A DNA stretch of 64,000 bases, from assembly GCA_943842505.1 (NCBI GenBank), contig CALTDI010000001.1, forward strand, positions 62,001 to 126,000. Reading direction: 5' to 3'. The position numbers were made by a program, and so were the translations under genes. Shown one piece after another: positions 47,178 through 57,200 of the stretch. The notes under the pieces were generated by a model. The model was not told the DNA's origin. It saw only the letters and a list, made by a program, of their open reading frames with translations, and did not search any database. Each line of letters starts with the position of its first letter. The first letter of the stretch is position 1. The stretch comes from an uncultured Pseudomonadales bacterium (lineage in GTDB: Bacteria; Pseudomonadota; Gammaproteobacteria; Pseudomonadales; Pseudohongiellaceae).

Positions 47178-48548
47178 ATGAATAGCAACCCGCGTCTTGT
47201 GTCGAATCTCTCCAGGCACACACTCCTACTCCTACTAGTGGGCATACTTGCTGGATGCAATCCTCCAGCAAGTAGCAACAATACCGTTGCCGGCCTAGCA
47301 AGTCCGGAGCCGGCTCGAGCTCTGGAAATGGTAGCCCCCGAAAGCGTAGGCATGGACTCGCAGCGCCTCAACCGCGTTACCGAGGCTATGCAAGACCTGG
47401 TGGATCAGGGCCTGCTTGCAGGTGCCGTCACTATGGCTGCCCGCGACAACAAGGTCATGCATTTCGAGTCTGTCGGTTATAGAGACATAGATGCTCAGGC
47501 AGCCATGACCAATGATGCCCTGTTCCGCATCTATTCCATGACCAAGCCAATAACTGGCGTTGCACTCATGGCGCTATATGAAGAAGGAAAATTTAAACTC
47601 TCCGATCCGGTAGAGAAGTACATTCCTGAAATGAAGGACTTAACTGTCTACACCGGAACCAATGACGATGGCAGCATGATCACCGAAGCCGCGAATCACA
47701 AGATGACCATACGCGAGTTGATGAGCCATACCGGTGGCCTTTCCTACGGCATATTCGACAAGTCGCCAGTTGACGATGCGTATTTGGCCGCTGGCATAGG
47801 CGCCGCCGCTGCCGCTGGCATTCTAGAGCCGAACGAAACCGGCCAGGACTTCGTGAGAAAGCTAGGACAGATTCCCCTAAAGAGTCAGCCCGGATCGAAA
47901 TGGGAGTACTCGGTGTCTGTCGACGTGCAGGGCTATCTAGTCGAAGTGCTTTCCGGTCAGAAGTTCAGTGAATTTCTCGAAGAAAGAATTTTCGAGCCAC
48001 TGGGCATGATAGACACCAGCTTCCATGTGCCACAGGAGAAACTAGGCCGCTTCGCACAGATGTACGGTTACAGCCCCGAAGGCGAATTAACTGCTGGCGA
48101 AATGTTTCCCGATTCCGACTACACAACTGCCCCTGCTTTTGAGGCAGGAGGCGCCGGTCTCGTATCGACAGCCACTGACTATATTCGCTTCAGTCAAATG
48201 ATGCTCAACGGTGGCGAGCTCGATGGTGTGCGCATACTCGCTCCCCTAACAGTCGATCTGATGCACAGGGATCAAACACCGAAAGCCATGGAAACATCGG
48301 GCCTGGATCAACAGGGCACTGCATTTGGACTTGATTTCGCTGTGATTCAGGATCCAGTCGAGGCGGAAAGTTATTCCACAGGCGAGTACTACTGGGGTGG
48401 TGCCGCCGGCACCTGGTTCTGGATAGACCCGGTTGAGGACATAGTCTTCGTTGGCATGATTCAAGCGGCTGGCGCGCTAACGCCTGATGTGCGCGGCATC
48501 TCTCGTCGCCTGCTGTATCAAGCGATTATGGAACCTAAAGGCATCTAG
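47178..48548 (+). CDS. Serine hydrolase, class C beta-lactamase family, lipoprotein
   Basis: 456 residues. The lipoprotein Cys27 (VGILAGCNPP) is followed by the beta-lactamase-like core: SMTKPITG (SxxK, Ser120 and Lys123), WEYSVSVD (YSx) and a glycine-rich GGAAGTWFWIDP near the end. It is paralogous to the 41940 gene (both begin the core with ESVGM or EEVGM). It may act as an esterase or a D-aminopeptidase. A terminator hairpin follows. Confidence 0.9.
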   Translation: MNSNPRLVSNLSRHTLLLLLVGILAGCNPPASSNNTVAGLASPEPARALEMVAPESVGMDSQRLNRVTEAMQDLVDQGLLAGAVTMAARDNKVMHFESVGYRDIDAQAAMTNDALFRIYSMTKPITGVALMALYEEGKFKLSDPVEKYIPEMKDLTVYTGTNDDGSMITEAANHKMTIRELMSHTGGLSYGIFDKSPVDDAYLAAGIGAAAAAGILEPNETGQDFVRKLGQIPLKSQPGSKWEYSVSVDVQGYLVEVLSGQKFSEFLEERIFEPLGMIDTSFHVPQEKLGRFAQMYGYSPEGELTAGEMFPDSDYTTAPAFEAGGAGLVSTATDYIRFSQMMLNGGELDGVRILAPLTVDLMHRDQTPKAMETSGLDQQGTAFGLDFAVIQDPVEAESYSTGEYYWGGAAGTWFWIDPVEDIVFVGMIQAAGALTPDVRGISRRLLYQAIMEPKGI

Positions 48549-48943
48549 CCATGTTCCGAGGAAGCGTCAGCGCAATTAGGCAGCACTGCATAATTGCACT
48601 GGCTCCATCTATAGAAAAGATGCCGCCGAGGTGAACCCTTACCCCACGGCATCTTTATTACCCAAGCTTGTCTTGACCTATCACTGTGTCGCATTAGCCC
48701 AATAGATCGCATGAACTCTCCAAAGACAGTGAATCCAATCCCGCGCACTTCCTACTAAAAACCTAATAGGAATGCCGGTGAACTTCTCGTGACCTTCATT
48801 TTTTTGTCACTCCTGCTGATTATTCAGGATAGTTTCGAACCCCAGCACTTGGCCTTGTCTGTCTCGATTCGATGCCAAGACAAAAAGTTGATAGACACAA
48901 GCCATCGGCGCGTCGCTGGATCAAGTGTCGCCCGTTCTATAGA
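48549..48943. other. Intergenic with terminator
   Basis: Apart from the hairpin at 48616-48660 nothing is recognisable. The CPA2 antiporter frame extends into this region to 48872, but the conserved sequence begins only after 48944. Confidence 0.5.
48616..48660 (+). terminator. Probable rho-independent terminator
   Basis: AAAGATGCCG (48616-48625) pairs with CGGCATCTTT (48647-48656), a 10-bp stem with a 21-base loop, followed by a short AT-rich tail. It lies about 70 bases downstream of the serine hydrolase gene. Confidence 0.65.
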
Positions 48944-50656
48944 ATGAGCGCGACATCAGACGGGAAGTTCTCAGTGCATACCAGCTATTTGATCGACATT
49001 ATAATTTTGCTATCGGCGGCTGTTGTCGCGGTACCCTTGTTCCAGTACCTAAAACTGGGCGTGATACCAGGGTTCTTGGTTGCCGGAATAGCAATCGGCC
49101 CTTCGGGATTAGGCTACATCGAGAGCAGCGATGAGATTAACCATTTAGCCGAGTTTGGTGTAGTGCTGCTGCTGTTCGTGATCGGAATAGAGATCAATCC
49201 CTCCCGACTCTGGAACATGAAAAAACTGGTATTGGGGCTAGGCTCGCTGCAGGTCTTAGTAACCGGCGGCCTGATCACCGTTCTGGTTCATTATTTTTTA
49301 GATTCCTCATGGAATATTTCCCTGCTGATTGGACTGGCTTTATCCCTCTCCTCTACGGCGTTTGTTCTGCAACTGCTGACGGAAAGAAAACTACTCTCTT
49401 CCGATTATGGGAAACCCTCGGTTTCCATACTACTGCTGCAAGACCTAGCAGTTGTTCCGCTGCTGGCATTAGTCTCATTGATGGTCGCGCCCGAGTTGAC
49501 CGTGGGCGAGGATATCTTCTTCGCCGCCGTCGAAACCCTAGCAATTCTTACACTCGTGGTAGTCGCCGCTCGCTATGTACTAAACCCCCTGCTTCACATT
49601 CTTTCACGGTCTGGCTCCCCAGAAATTTTCACGGCATCGGCTCTGCTCTTAGTACTGGGCACGGCGCAGATAATGGAGAGTGTCGGCCTGTCCCTGGCCA
49701 TGGGAGCATTTATCGCAGGCCTTCTAATCGCCGATTCATCCTTTCGCCATCAGATAATCGGAGAGATTCAACCCTTCCGCGGGCTGTTATTAGGCTTGTT
49801 CTTCATGGCCATGGGTATGACTCTAAACTTGGAGCTGTTCTTTGCCAATCCAGTTTCACTGCTGCTAGCTGTCGTCGCACTGATACTTGTGAAAGCGATG
49901 ACAATCTGGGGGCTGTCCCGCGTATTTGGCATCAACAATAAGACGTCTCTATCCGTCGCCCTGCTGCTGGCGCAAAGTGGAGAATTCGCGCTGGTCTTGT
50001 TTACCCTGGCTAGCAGCCTGAGCCTTTTGGATGAGACACTATTTCAGCAGCTTCTGATCGTCGTCATGCTAAGCATGCTACTAACGCCAATTCTGGAGAA
50101 GATGGCCTACCGAATATTTATTGATTCGCGTCGCACTAGCGCCTCCGGAATGCTCGACATCGACGCTGCTACGCTAGAGGCCAGACCAGTGATCCTAGCG
50201 GGGTTCGGTAGAATGGGACATAGAGTCGCACACATATTGAATCTACTGGAAATACCCTATGTGGCGATAGACCAGAATTCCGCTGTGGTTAAGCGCGAAC
50301 GCGCCGAAGGTAAATCGGTCTATTTCGGGGACGCGCAGCGCGCTGAGGTTCTGCGAACCGTAGGGGCGGCAAACGCACCCTTTGTTGTGGTTTCAATCGA
50401 TGACCTCGAAGCCGCCGAACGCGTCGTCTCCACGCTTCATTCAGCATTCCCGGATACTGCAGTCTTCGCTCGCGCCCATGATCTCGCCAAGAGTCGTGAA
50501 CTGAGCGAACTCGGTGCGTATTTCACCGTTTCAGAAACTCTGGAGGCTAGCGCAGAACTCGCTCGTGCCGCACTGCTGCATATGGGCACTGAAAGCCAGG
50601 AAGTAGAATTCGCTTTGACCCAGTTCCGCAAAGACTACTACGAGCGAGCTGACTAG
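48944..50656 (+). CDS. CPA2-type monovalent cation:proton antiporter (KefB/C-like)
   Basis: About 570 residues from the preferred start at 48944; the frame is open to 48872. Twelve or thirteen membrane helices (residues about 15-385) contain GIAIGPSGLGYI, FAEFGVVLLLFVIGIEI-like and LLAQSGEFALVLF segments typical of CPA2 exchangers. The C-terminal third is a TrkA-N/KefC-type NAD-binding domain: VILAGFGRMGHRVAHIL, then VYFGDAQRAEVLRTVGA. It moves K+ or Na+ against protons and is probably gated by nucleotide. No associated KefF/G-like gene is nearby. Confidence 0.9.
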   Translation: MSATSDGKFSVHTSYLIDIIILLSAAVVAVPLFQYLKLGVIPGFLVAGIAIGPSGLGYIESSDEINHLAEFGVVLLLFVIGIEINPSRLWNMKKLVLGLGSLQVLVTGGLITVLVHYFLDSSWNISLLIGLALSLSSTAFVLQLLTERKLLSSDYGKPSVSILLLQDLAVVPLLALVSLMVAPELTVGEDIFFAAVETLAILTLVVVAARYVLNPLLHILSRSGSPEIFTASALLLVLGTAQIMESVGLSLAMGAFIAGLLIADSSFRHQIIGEIQPFRGLLLGLFFMAMGMTLNLELFFANPVSLLLAVVALILVKAMTIWGLSRVFGINNKTSLSVALLLAQSGEFALVLFTLASSLSLLDETLFQQLLIVVMLSMLLTPILEKMAYRIFIDSRRTSASGMLDIDAATLEARPVILAGFGRMGHRVAHILNLLEIPYVAIDQNSAVVKRERAEGKSVYFGDAQRAEVLRTVGAANAPFVVVSIDDLEAAERVVSTLHSAFPDTAVFARAHDLAKSRELSELGAYFTVSETLEASAELARAALLHMGTESQEVEFALTQFRKDYYERAD

Positions 50657-50681
50657 AAGTCATTCACGAGTCTCGCTACTT

Positions 50682-51509
50682 TTACGTAGCGAAGCTTTCA
50701 CGCTTAAAGAACAAGTCCCTCTCTTTATACACAACCACCATGCAGATAATTAGTAGCAAGCCAGTCTGAATGACCTTGCTATCCGGATGTGTCGAGAAAA
50801 TTTCATTGAAGGTGTTAGCCGCCATATGAATAATAATGGGCACTAACACATTGCGTCCGGTCTTGTAGTAGAGCCAGTTCATTAAGAAGACCAGAACAAA
50901 CAGACTGATCGTGAAATTGAGATTATAGATCAAGCCCTCGAGTACCAAATTATTGTGGTAGTAGCCTTCGATGAAAGCCAAGGGAACATGCCAGATAACC
51001 CAAAAGAAGGAGAATATTATCGACGTGTTAAAGAGGTTGAAGCGTTGCCTTAAGCAGTCGGTACCATAGCTATGCCATGCCAGCTCCTCCAGTGCGGGAG
51101 CGAGCAGCAGGAAAAACCAAGCCGGAAAGAAACCCGAACTAAAGGAGAGCTGCTCCGCCAGAGTGAATTGATCCGCCGAATAGCCAAACAGTAGCGAGAT
51201 TGCCATGGCCAGCAAAATACTAGCTGGCATTATCAGTAGAGTGATAACAATATAGATCTTCTTCGTTTCTTGAAAGTTGAAGATGCGACCCTTCAGGTCC
51301 TCGAGAAGGTCTCTGTCTTTTAGGAAGAAGAAAGCTGCAACGAATATCGGCCCACAAAGACCAAGCAAGCCAAAGCTACTAATCGCCAGGCCATAGTCCG
51401 AACTGTTGTCGAGACGACTAAAGTAGGCAGCAACGGCCCAAAATGCCCACGGGATTAACGCGCTTAATACATAGAATCTAACCGGATACCGATACATTTG
51501 TACGGACAT
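50682..51509 (-). CDS. CPBP-family intramembrane protease-like protein
   Basis: 275 residues, about eight membrane helices. The ABI/CAAX motif appears as PALEELAWHSYGTD, with EE in place and the usual Arg replaced by His, and FFWVIWHVPLAF supplies the second conserved His. The protease activity may therefore be altered. It is divergent from the TetR gene, with two inverted copies of a TTTAGTCAGCTAAA palindrome between them. Confidence 0.85.
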   Translation of the reverse strand: MSVQMYRYPVRFYVLSALIPWAFWAVAAYFSRLDNSSDYGLAISSFGLLGLCGPIFVAAFFFLKDRDLLEDLKGRIFNFQETKKIYIVITLLIMPASILLAMAISLLFGYSADQFTLAEQLSFSSGFFPAWFFLLLAPALEELAWHSYGTDCLRQRFNLFNTSIIFSFFWVIWHVPLAFIEGYYHNNLVLEGLIYNLNFTISLFVLVFLMNWLYYKTGRNVLVPIIIHMAANTFNEIFSTHPDSKVIQTGLLLIICMVVVYKERDLFFKRESFAT

Positions 51510-51554
51510 TGCTCTCTCCCCATCCCTTCTATCTGAAACTAATCGATTTATTTT

Positions 51555-51568
51555 TTTAGTCAGCTAAA
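51555..51568 (+). promoter_or_regulatory. Likely TetR operator site 1
   Basis: TTTAGTCAGCTAAA, an imperfect palindrome (TTTAG-TCAG-CTAAA). It lies 45 bases from the CPBP start codon and is the reverse complement of the site at 51605-51618. Confidence 0.8.
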
Positions 51569-51604
51569 GTATTTTTCCTCATTACTCGCTACTTGTCAAG
51601 ATCT

Positions 51605-51618
51605 TTTAGCTGACTAAA
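51605..51618 (+). promoter_or_regulatory. Likely TetR operator site 2
   Basis: TTTAGCTGACTAAA, reverse complement of site 1, with 50 bases centre to centre. It sits upstream of the TetR start (51686), so the regulator may repress both divergent genes. Confidence 0.8.
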
Positions 51619-51685
51619 TTTATTCTTAACATATCGGCTGAATTGGCCTATGATTGCCCCGATAAACAGAGTGTCAGGAGCATCC

Positions 51686-52309
51686 ATGGGGGAATTCGGC
51701 AAACGCGCCCTTAATAAAGCCAGAACCAAGCTGGGGATCCTGCAGGCGATGCTGGATCTCATCGCCGATACCAGTTTCAAAGAAATGAAAATCAAAGACA
51801 TAGCGGAGAGAGTCCAGATAACCGAGATGACTTTTTTTAACTATTTTCAAACCAAGGATGATCTACTGAAGTATTTCATGGCGCTTTGGTCACTAGACCA
51901 GATGGCCCTGCAACTGCAGGAACCCCTAGAGGGTGAGGCTGCGATTCGGCGCATCTTCGACACAACTGCACAGCAGATACACGAACATCCGCAGATTATG
52001 GTGACGCTTATAAGCCACCTCGCATCATTCTCGAATGAAACAGCCACAGTCGATGTTGAGGCTGCCGAACGCTATCTGCGCTATCCCAACCTCGTTGATC
52101 TATACGCGGTGCCAATTCGAAGTGGCAACGAGATACTACTGCAGCACCTACACGAACTAAATCCTGCGGCAGACCACATGCAGACTCTTATGCATCTAGC
52201 TTCGTGTTTCTATGGCGACCCGCTTGTTGCCTATACCAGCGGTAAGGATGTGCAATCACTCTATAAGAGAAGCCTCGATCTCATTCTAAGAGATATCAAA
52301 CAGGCCTAG
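51686..52309 (+). CDS. TetR/AcrR-family transcriptional regulator
   Basis: 207 residues from the ATG at 51686 (GGAG site just upstream). N-terminal DNA-binding domain: LGILQAMLDLIADTSFKEMK then IKDIAERVQITEMTFFNYFQT, a canonical TetR helix-turn-helix (about residues 10-60). The C-terminal ligand domain is helical (HEHPQIMVTLISHLASF, MQTLMHLASCFYGDPLVAY). It is likely a repressor of itself and of the divergent CPBP gene through the paired palindromes. Confidence 0.92.
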   Translation: MGEFGKRALNKARTKLGILQAMLDLIADTSFKEMKIKDIAERVQITEMTFFNYFQTKDDLLKYFMALWSLDQMALQLQEPLEGEAAIRRIFDTTAQQIHEHPQIMVTLISHLASFSNETATVDVEAAERYLRYPNLVDLYAVPIRSGNEILLQHLHELNPAADHMQTLMHLASCFYGDPLVAYTSGKDVQSLYKRSLDLILRDIKQA

Positions 52310-52768
52310 AGCTATTTTCAGCCGGCGATTAAAGTACGAATTCTGCGCTTCGATCCACCCAAAACCATCAATGGCTGCAGAATTTTCGCTAAATTAAACA
52401 CCCTTCTTCTCCCGTTTTTGATGTGGTTTTTCTGCAAAACTGAAGATCTATTAGATTTTTCCGAACGTTACAGAATACGGCCAGCCTACTTGCAATAGCG
52501 TCAGTAGGGGTTTCGCGCCGTGGCTGTTGCTAGCGAATCTCTGCAGAGTCGTTAAACGTAGGCTAGCTTAGTAGTTAATTATATGGTTCCACCAAACCAT
52601 ATAATTAACGCAACGATAGCCCTATCCTTCTCCCTAACAAGTTCTTGAAGTGCAAACTGGAGCTTTGAGTCTATTGGAGCGTATCCATTTTGTTTTTTCT
52701 AACAATGTAATCTGGGTTGTATTCGCTTTGAATAATAAACAATTGTTCAATAATAATGGAGTAATACA
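52310..52768. other. Intergenic with a perfect 15-bp hairpin
   Basis: No ORF supported in about 460 bases. A hairpin at 52574-52609 is the only clear structure. The AT-rich end (52730-52760) should carry the promoter of the next gene. Confidence 0.55.
52574..52609. repeat. 15-bp perfect inverted repeat
   Basis: GTTAATTATATGGTT (52574-52588) and AACCATATAATTAAC (52595-52609), with a CCACCA loop. No T-run follows, so it is not a classical terminator; it could be a regulator site or leader structure for the gene at 52769. Confidence 0.85.
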
Positions 52769-53521
52769 ATGAAGAAGATATATATAGCCGCTTTCGCGGC
52801 ACTGGCACTTGTAGGCAGCTTTTCTAGTCAGGTTCTCGCTCAACAGGCTGAGCGACAATTAATTCAAGTAAACCAACTTGTGATTAAGCCCAACGAGATA
52901 GAACGGTTTCGTGCGATTCATCGCGACAACTTCATGCCACGCAGCAGAGCGGGTGGACTCGCCTATCGAGTAACAACTTCCACGGTTCTGGGCCAAAGCT
53001 TTCAAATGTCTGTGGCTTCACCGATACCCAATTACGCATCCCTCGATGGAGGGACACCACTAGATGGCGATTCTGTAGAGGCGCAGATGCTACGCGAGGC
53101 ATGGAACTCGGCAGTGACTTCCAGAAGAAGTTTCGTAATTACTACCCGCCCCGACATGAACATGGAGCCTGCGCCTAACGCCGACTACACCACGGTAGTT
53201 CGCTTTCAGGTGAAAGCAGGAAAGGCACAGCAATTCGAGGCCATGTGGAAATCAATGATACGACCTGCACTGGTAGCATCGGGTCAGAAGGGCACATCGG
53301 TCTTTCAGACTGTACAAGGAGGCAGACAATTCGAATACTTTGCCTTGACTCCGCTAGCCAATATGGCGGCATTGGATGGCCCGGGACCGTTTAGCTCGAT
53401 GAATCCAGAGGATGGTGCGGCGCTAACCGCCCAAGTTAGTGAACTGCTAGAAGAGATTGAAACGAGTATTACTCGAACAGACCATGAGCTAAGTTATGGC
53501 CTGCCAGGCTTAAACCAATAG
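52769..53521 (+). CDS. Exported ABM-like (dimeric alpha-beta barrel) protein
   Basis: 250 residues with a signal peptide (IAAFAALALVGSFSSQVLAQ). Two related segments (LIQVNQLVIKPNEIERFRAI, then VVRFQVKAGKAQQFEAMWKS) look like duplicated antibiotic-biosynthesis-monooxygenase-type domains, which are used for binding or oxidation of small aromatic compounds. No catalytic residue is clear. A strong terminator follows at 53542-53590. Confidence 0.75.
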   Translation: MKKIYIAAFAALALVGSFSSQVLAQQAERQLIQVNQLVIKPNEIERFRAIHRDNFMPRSRAGGLAYRVTTSTVLGQSFQMSVASPIPNYASLDGGTPLDGDSVEAQMLREAWNSAVTSRRSFVITTRPDMNMEPAPNADYTTVVRFQVKAGKAQQFEAMWKSMIRPALVASGQKGTSVFQTVQGGRQFEYFALTPLANMAALDGPGPFSSMNPEDGAALTAQVSELLEEIETSITRTDHELSYGLPGLNQ

Positions 53522-53541
53522 CAAGTATCGCTTGAGAATAC

Positions 53542-53590
53542 AGCGCCTGAGGAGATCGACGAACGGTCGCCTCAGGCGCTTCCTTCATTC
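53542..53590. terminator. Rho-independent terminator
   Basis: AGCGCCTGAGG (53542-53552) and CCTCAGGCGCT (53570-53580) form an 11-bp stem with a 17-base loop, followed by TCCTTCATTCT. It lies 20 bases after the ABM-like gene. Confidence 0.85.
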
Positions 53591-53614
53591 TGCTATTGAA
53601 CGGCCGGAAAAGCG

Positions 53615-53905
53615 TTAGAAGCGATAACCCAACGAGATCCTATACACCCAAGGGTTCACATCCGCACTTACCTTGACCTTGCCCAGCGCTGAATTAAAGC
53701 TCGCATCGGTATCAATATTGATCTTCCAGGTGGAAGCGTTCAGCAACCAGTTCTCACTAATATTCCAATCCACACCCGCACGATAGGCCAAGCCGTAAGA
53801 ATCGCCCAAATCAAGACCGTTGGCACCCAGCTCGGTTCTAGCCTGGCTGGAGAGTGACTTATCGAAGAAGGTTGTGTAATTCACACCAAGATCTAGGACC
53901 TAGAT
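53615..53905 (-). pseudogene. OmpW-family outer-membrane protein, C-terminal fragment
   Basis: About 90 residues ending WVYRISLGYRF, the OmpW-type last strand with C-terminal Phe; the preceding strands (YGLAYRAGVDWNISENWLLN) also fit. The homologous frame (DLGVNYTTFF) runs upstream into a TAG near 53898, with a short palindrome ATCTAGGACCTAGAT at the junction. The N-terminal half of the gene is missing. It is a truncated remnant. Confidence 0.8.
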
Positions 53906-53978
53906 AGTGCCGAATCGCCGAGCCAGAGTTTCCAAAGAAATAGATAAGCGTGAGCGTAGGAGGTAGTTGATCACTGGT

Positions 53979-54110
53979 TCTCAGGCCGGTAGTGGCAAAG
54001 CCCTACTGCCTCAGGCCCTTGGCTGTGAGACAACTCGCAAACACCACCGTTACTTTCTTACTGCCACAGATGGGCTGACTCATGAAACACCTCATAGTTG
54101 CTGTGACTAA
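53979..54110 (+). pseudogene. IS21 IstB-like ATPase remnant
   Basis: One frame reads SQAGSGKALLPQALGCETTR, resembling the P-loop and following helix of IstB-type transposition ATPases (GxxGxGK then QALG), before a stop at 54110. It is short and diverged. It could explain the loss of ompW next to it. Tentative. Confidence 0.35.
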
Positions 54111-54249
54111 GGAGAGCGTGATGAGATCGGTTACTCTTTATTTGATTTGTATCAGTTCTAAACGGCGCCGTGAGCGTTTAATTGAGAAGTACCCAATCCA
54201 GATCAATGAAATTTTCGACATGGATTGGGTCTGCTATAAATTCTTTGTG

Positions 54250-57200
54250 CTAACTACTCTCCGCCGCCACACGCCCCTCTTCCTGATTCTGCAGGGACTC
54301 CAGCGCACGGGAAACCGCCTCAGGCGAGCCAGTCTTCCTGGCAAGCAGGTTGTAGACAACCGGCACCACAAACAGCGTCGTAATGGTCGTCATCAGTACG
54401 CCAGAGAAGATTACCGTACCGAGTAAGATTCGACTCTCCGAGCCAGCACCTGTTGCCATAATCAGCGGTATCGCTCCCACCAGGGTGGACAGAGCGGTCA
54501 TCAAAACAGGGCGCAGACGCAAATCACAGGCTTCGATCAATGCCTCAGCAAATTCCTTGCCTTCGTCCCGCAACTGATTGGCAAATTCAACAATAAGAAT
54601 CCCGTTCTTGCTGGCAATACCTACCAGAATCACCAACCCGATGTTGGAGTAGATGTTCAACGAATTGTCGGTCAATAGCAGTCCGATCAAGGCACCGAGC
54701 ACCGCCAGCGGAACCGTCGTCATTATAATCAAGGGATGAATAAAGCTTTCGAACTGCGCGGCCAATACCAGAAACACGACCAGCAGCGCGAGCAGAAATA
54801 CCGTAGTCAGGCCGCCTTCAGAACTCTTCAGATCGAGCGACTCACCCTTGTAGGCTACCTGTGCATATTCGGGCAGCTCTTGCGCAACCACGCCCTCGAG
54901 AAAACTCAGCCCCTCGTCCAGACCGACCCCCGCCGCCAGACCGCCGGATATAGTAATAGATCGGATTCGGTTGTAGCGATTCAACGCAGTTGGACCCGAT
55001 GAGTTCTCAACCTGTATCACATTCGCAAGCGGGATCAGCTGACCGCTTGTATCCGAGCGCACATAAATATTAGTCAAGTCATCCGGCGAGGCGCGCTGTG
55101 CGTCTTCAGCCTGAACGATCACATCGTACTCTTCGCCCTGATCGGCGAAAGTCGTCACCCGACTCTCGCTCATCATCGCCTGCAGAGTACTGCCAATAGA
55201 CTGAATACTGACGCCTAAATCGGCGGCGCGTATCTTGTCTACCGTCACTGTAAGGCTAGGCTTGGTTTCGTTGAAATCCGAATCGAGGCGCGTGAACATG
55301 CCACTCTCCTGCGATCGCTCTAGCAATAGATCGCGCCACTGCACCAGCTCGTCATAGCTGCGACCGCCGATAACAAATTGTACTGGCTGGCCACCGCCGC
55401 CACGACCGAGACCCGAACGCATGAACATGAATGCTCTGATGCCGGGAATCTCATTCCATTTGCCGGTCAGCTCGCGCATGACGCTCGCCGTATTCTTCTC
55501 CCGCTCTTCCCAGGAAGGCAGAGAGATAATCGTCATACCGCTGTTGACACCGCCGCCACCGCCCCAGCCTGGGGTCATGGTGACAATATTCTGAACCTCG
55601 CCCGCATCAATATACGGCATCACCTGATCTTGAATCGAGGTGACCTGTTGCTCCATGTAATTGAGGTTAGCGCCTTCTGGCCCCTGAATACTGGCAAAGA
55701 TAACGCCCTGATCTTCACTCGGAGCGAATGCCGAAGGCAGTTGCTGAAACAAAAAATAGATGGCTATCATGACAAAGAGCAGAGAGGCGACAACCATCCA
55801 GCTAAAGCGCAGACAAACCGTCAATGCATCGTGATAGCCCCGCTGCAACCAGCGGAAGAACACATCGACATGGTGGGTCAACCAACTCTCATGGGCATGG
55901 GTTGTAAGCAGCTTAGAGCTCATCATTGGAGTCAACGACAGGGCCAACACGCTGGAGATGATTACGGCGCCGCAGATAGTGACCGCCAACTCGTAGAACA
56001 AGATACCCAGATTGCCTTCCAGGAACACTACCGGAACGAATACGGCAACCAGCACGGCAGTCGTTGCGATAACGGCGAAGGCCACCTGACGAGACCCGTT
56101 GTAGGCCGCCAGCAGTGGAGGCTCGCCGTTCTCTACTCGTCGCTGAATATTCTCCAGAACCACGATGGAATCATCGACAATCAAACCTACACAGAGCACC
56201 AAACCCAGTAGCGTAATTAGATTAATCGAGAGACCGAAGCCTGAGATCACGATAAAGGCTGAGATCAGGCACACTGGAATAGTAATAACGGGAATCAGCA
56301 TGACCCGTATGGAGCCCAGAAACATATAGATCACAAGACTAACCAGTCCCATCGTCATAAAAATGGTCGAGTACACAGACGAGATAGCATTCTCGATAAA
56401 TTCGGCGTCGCTAGAGGAGACAACCAGATCCATATGATCCGGCAGCGTTGGCCGTATGCGGTCCGCTAAGGCTTCGGTGCCACGTAACACAGATAAACTG
56501 TTTGCCGTCGACTGCTTAACGATGCCTATACCTACCGCCTCGACACCATTGCCCCTGTAGATGGAGCGTTCGTTGGCAGAACCCAACTCAACCCTGGCCA
56601 CCTCACCGAGAGTAACCAGGTAATTGTCCTGACCGCGAGCAATAACGAGACGGGAGAAATCGTCTGCACTCTGAAATATGCGCTCGACGCGAACCGAGAA
56701 TTCCATATTGGTGGAATCTATACGACCGGCTGGCAATTCTATGTTTTCGCGGCGCAGTGCATTTGCCACATCGATAACTGTAAGGCCACGCGCGGCAAGA
56801 GCGACGCGATCCAGCCACACGCGCATGGCAAACCCGCCGTTGCCGCTTACACTCACGTTAGAGACGCCATCCAGTACTGCAAACTGGTCGACTATATAGC
56901 GATTCGCATAGTCGTTTAATTCCAGGTAGGACAGCTGGCTGCTGACTAGGTTGAAATACTGAATCGGCCTGGCATCACTATCTGCCTTCGCGATCTGAGG
57001 TGGATCGACCTCTTCTGGCAGGCTACGGACAACCCGTGAAATCTTGTCTCTGATGTCATTGGCAGCGACTTCGATATCGGTACCCACAGCAAACTCGACT
57101 GAAATTCTGGAGCTGCCATCGACGCTTGAGGAATTGATGGCATCAACCCCGTCTATGCCGTTGATCTGATCTTCGATCAACTCGGTAATCTGCGTCTCGA

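Noticed and set aside
54082..54426. 114-residue plus-strand frame near the RND operon
   Set aside because: Most of its second half is antisense to the RND gene; the first half has no recognisable family.
55378..56211. 277-residue plus-strand open frame opposite the RND pump
   Set aside because: It is His-, Gln- and Arg-rich antisense of a strongly conserved gene with no ribosome site.
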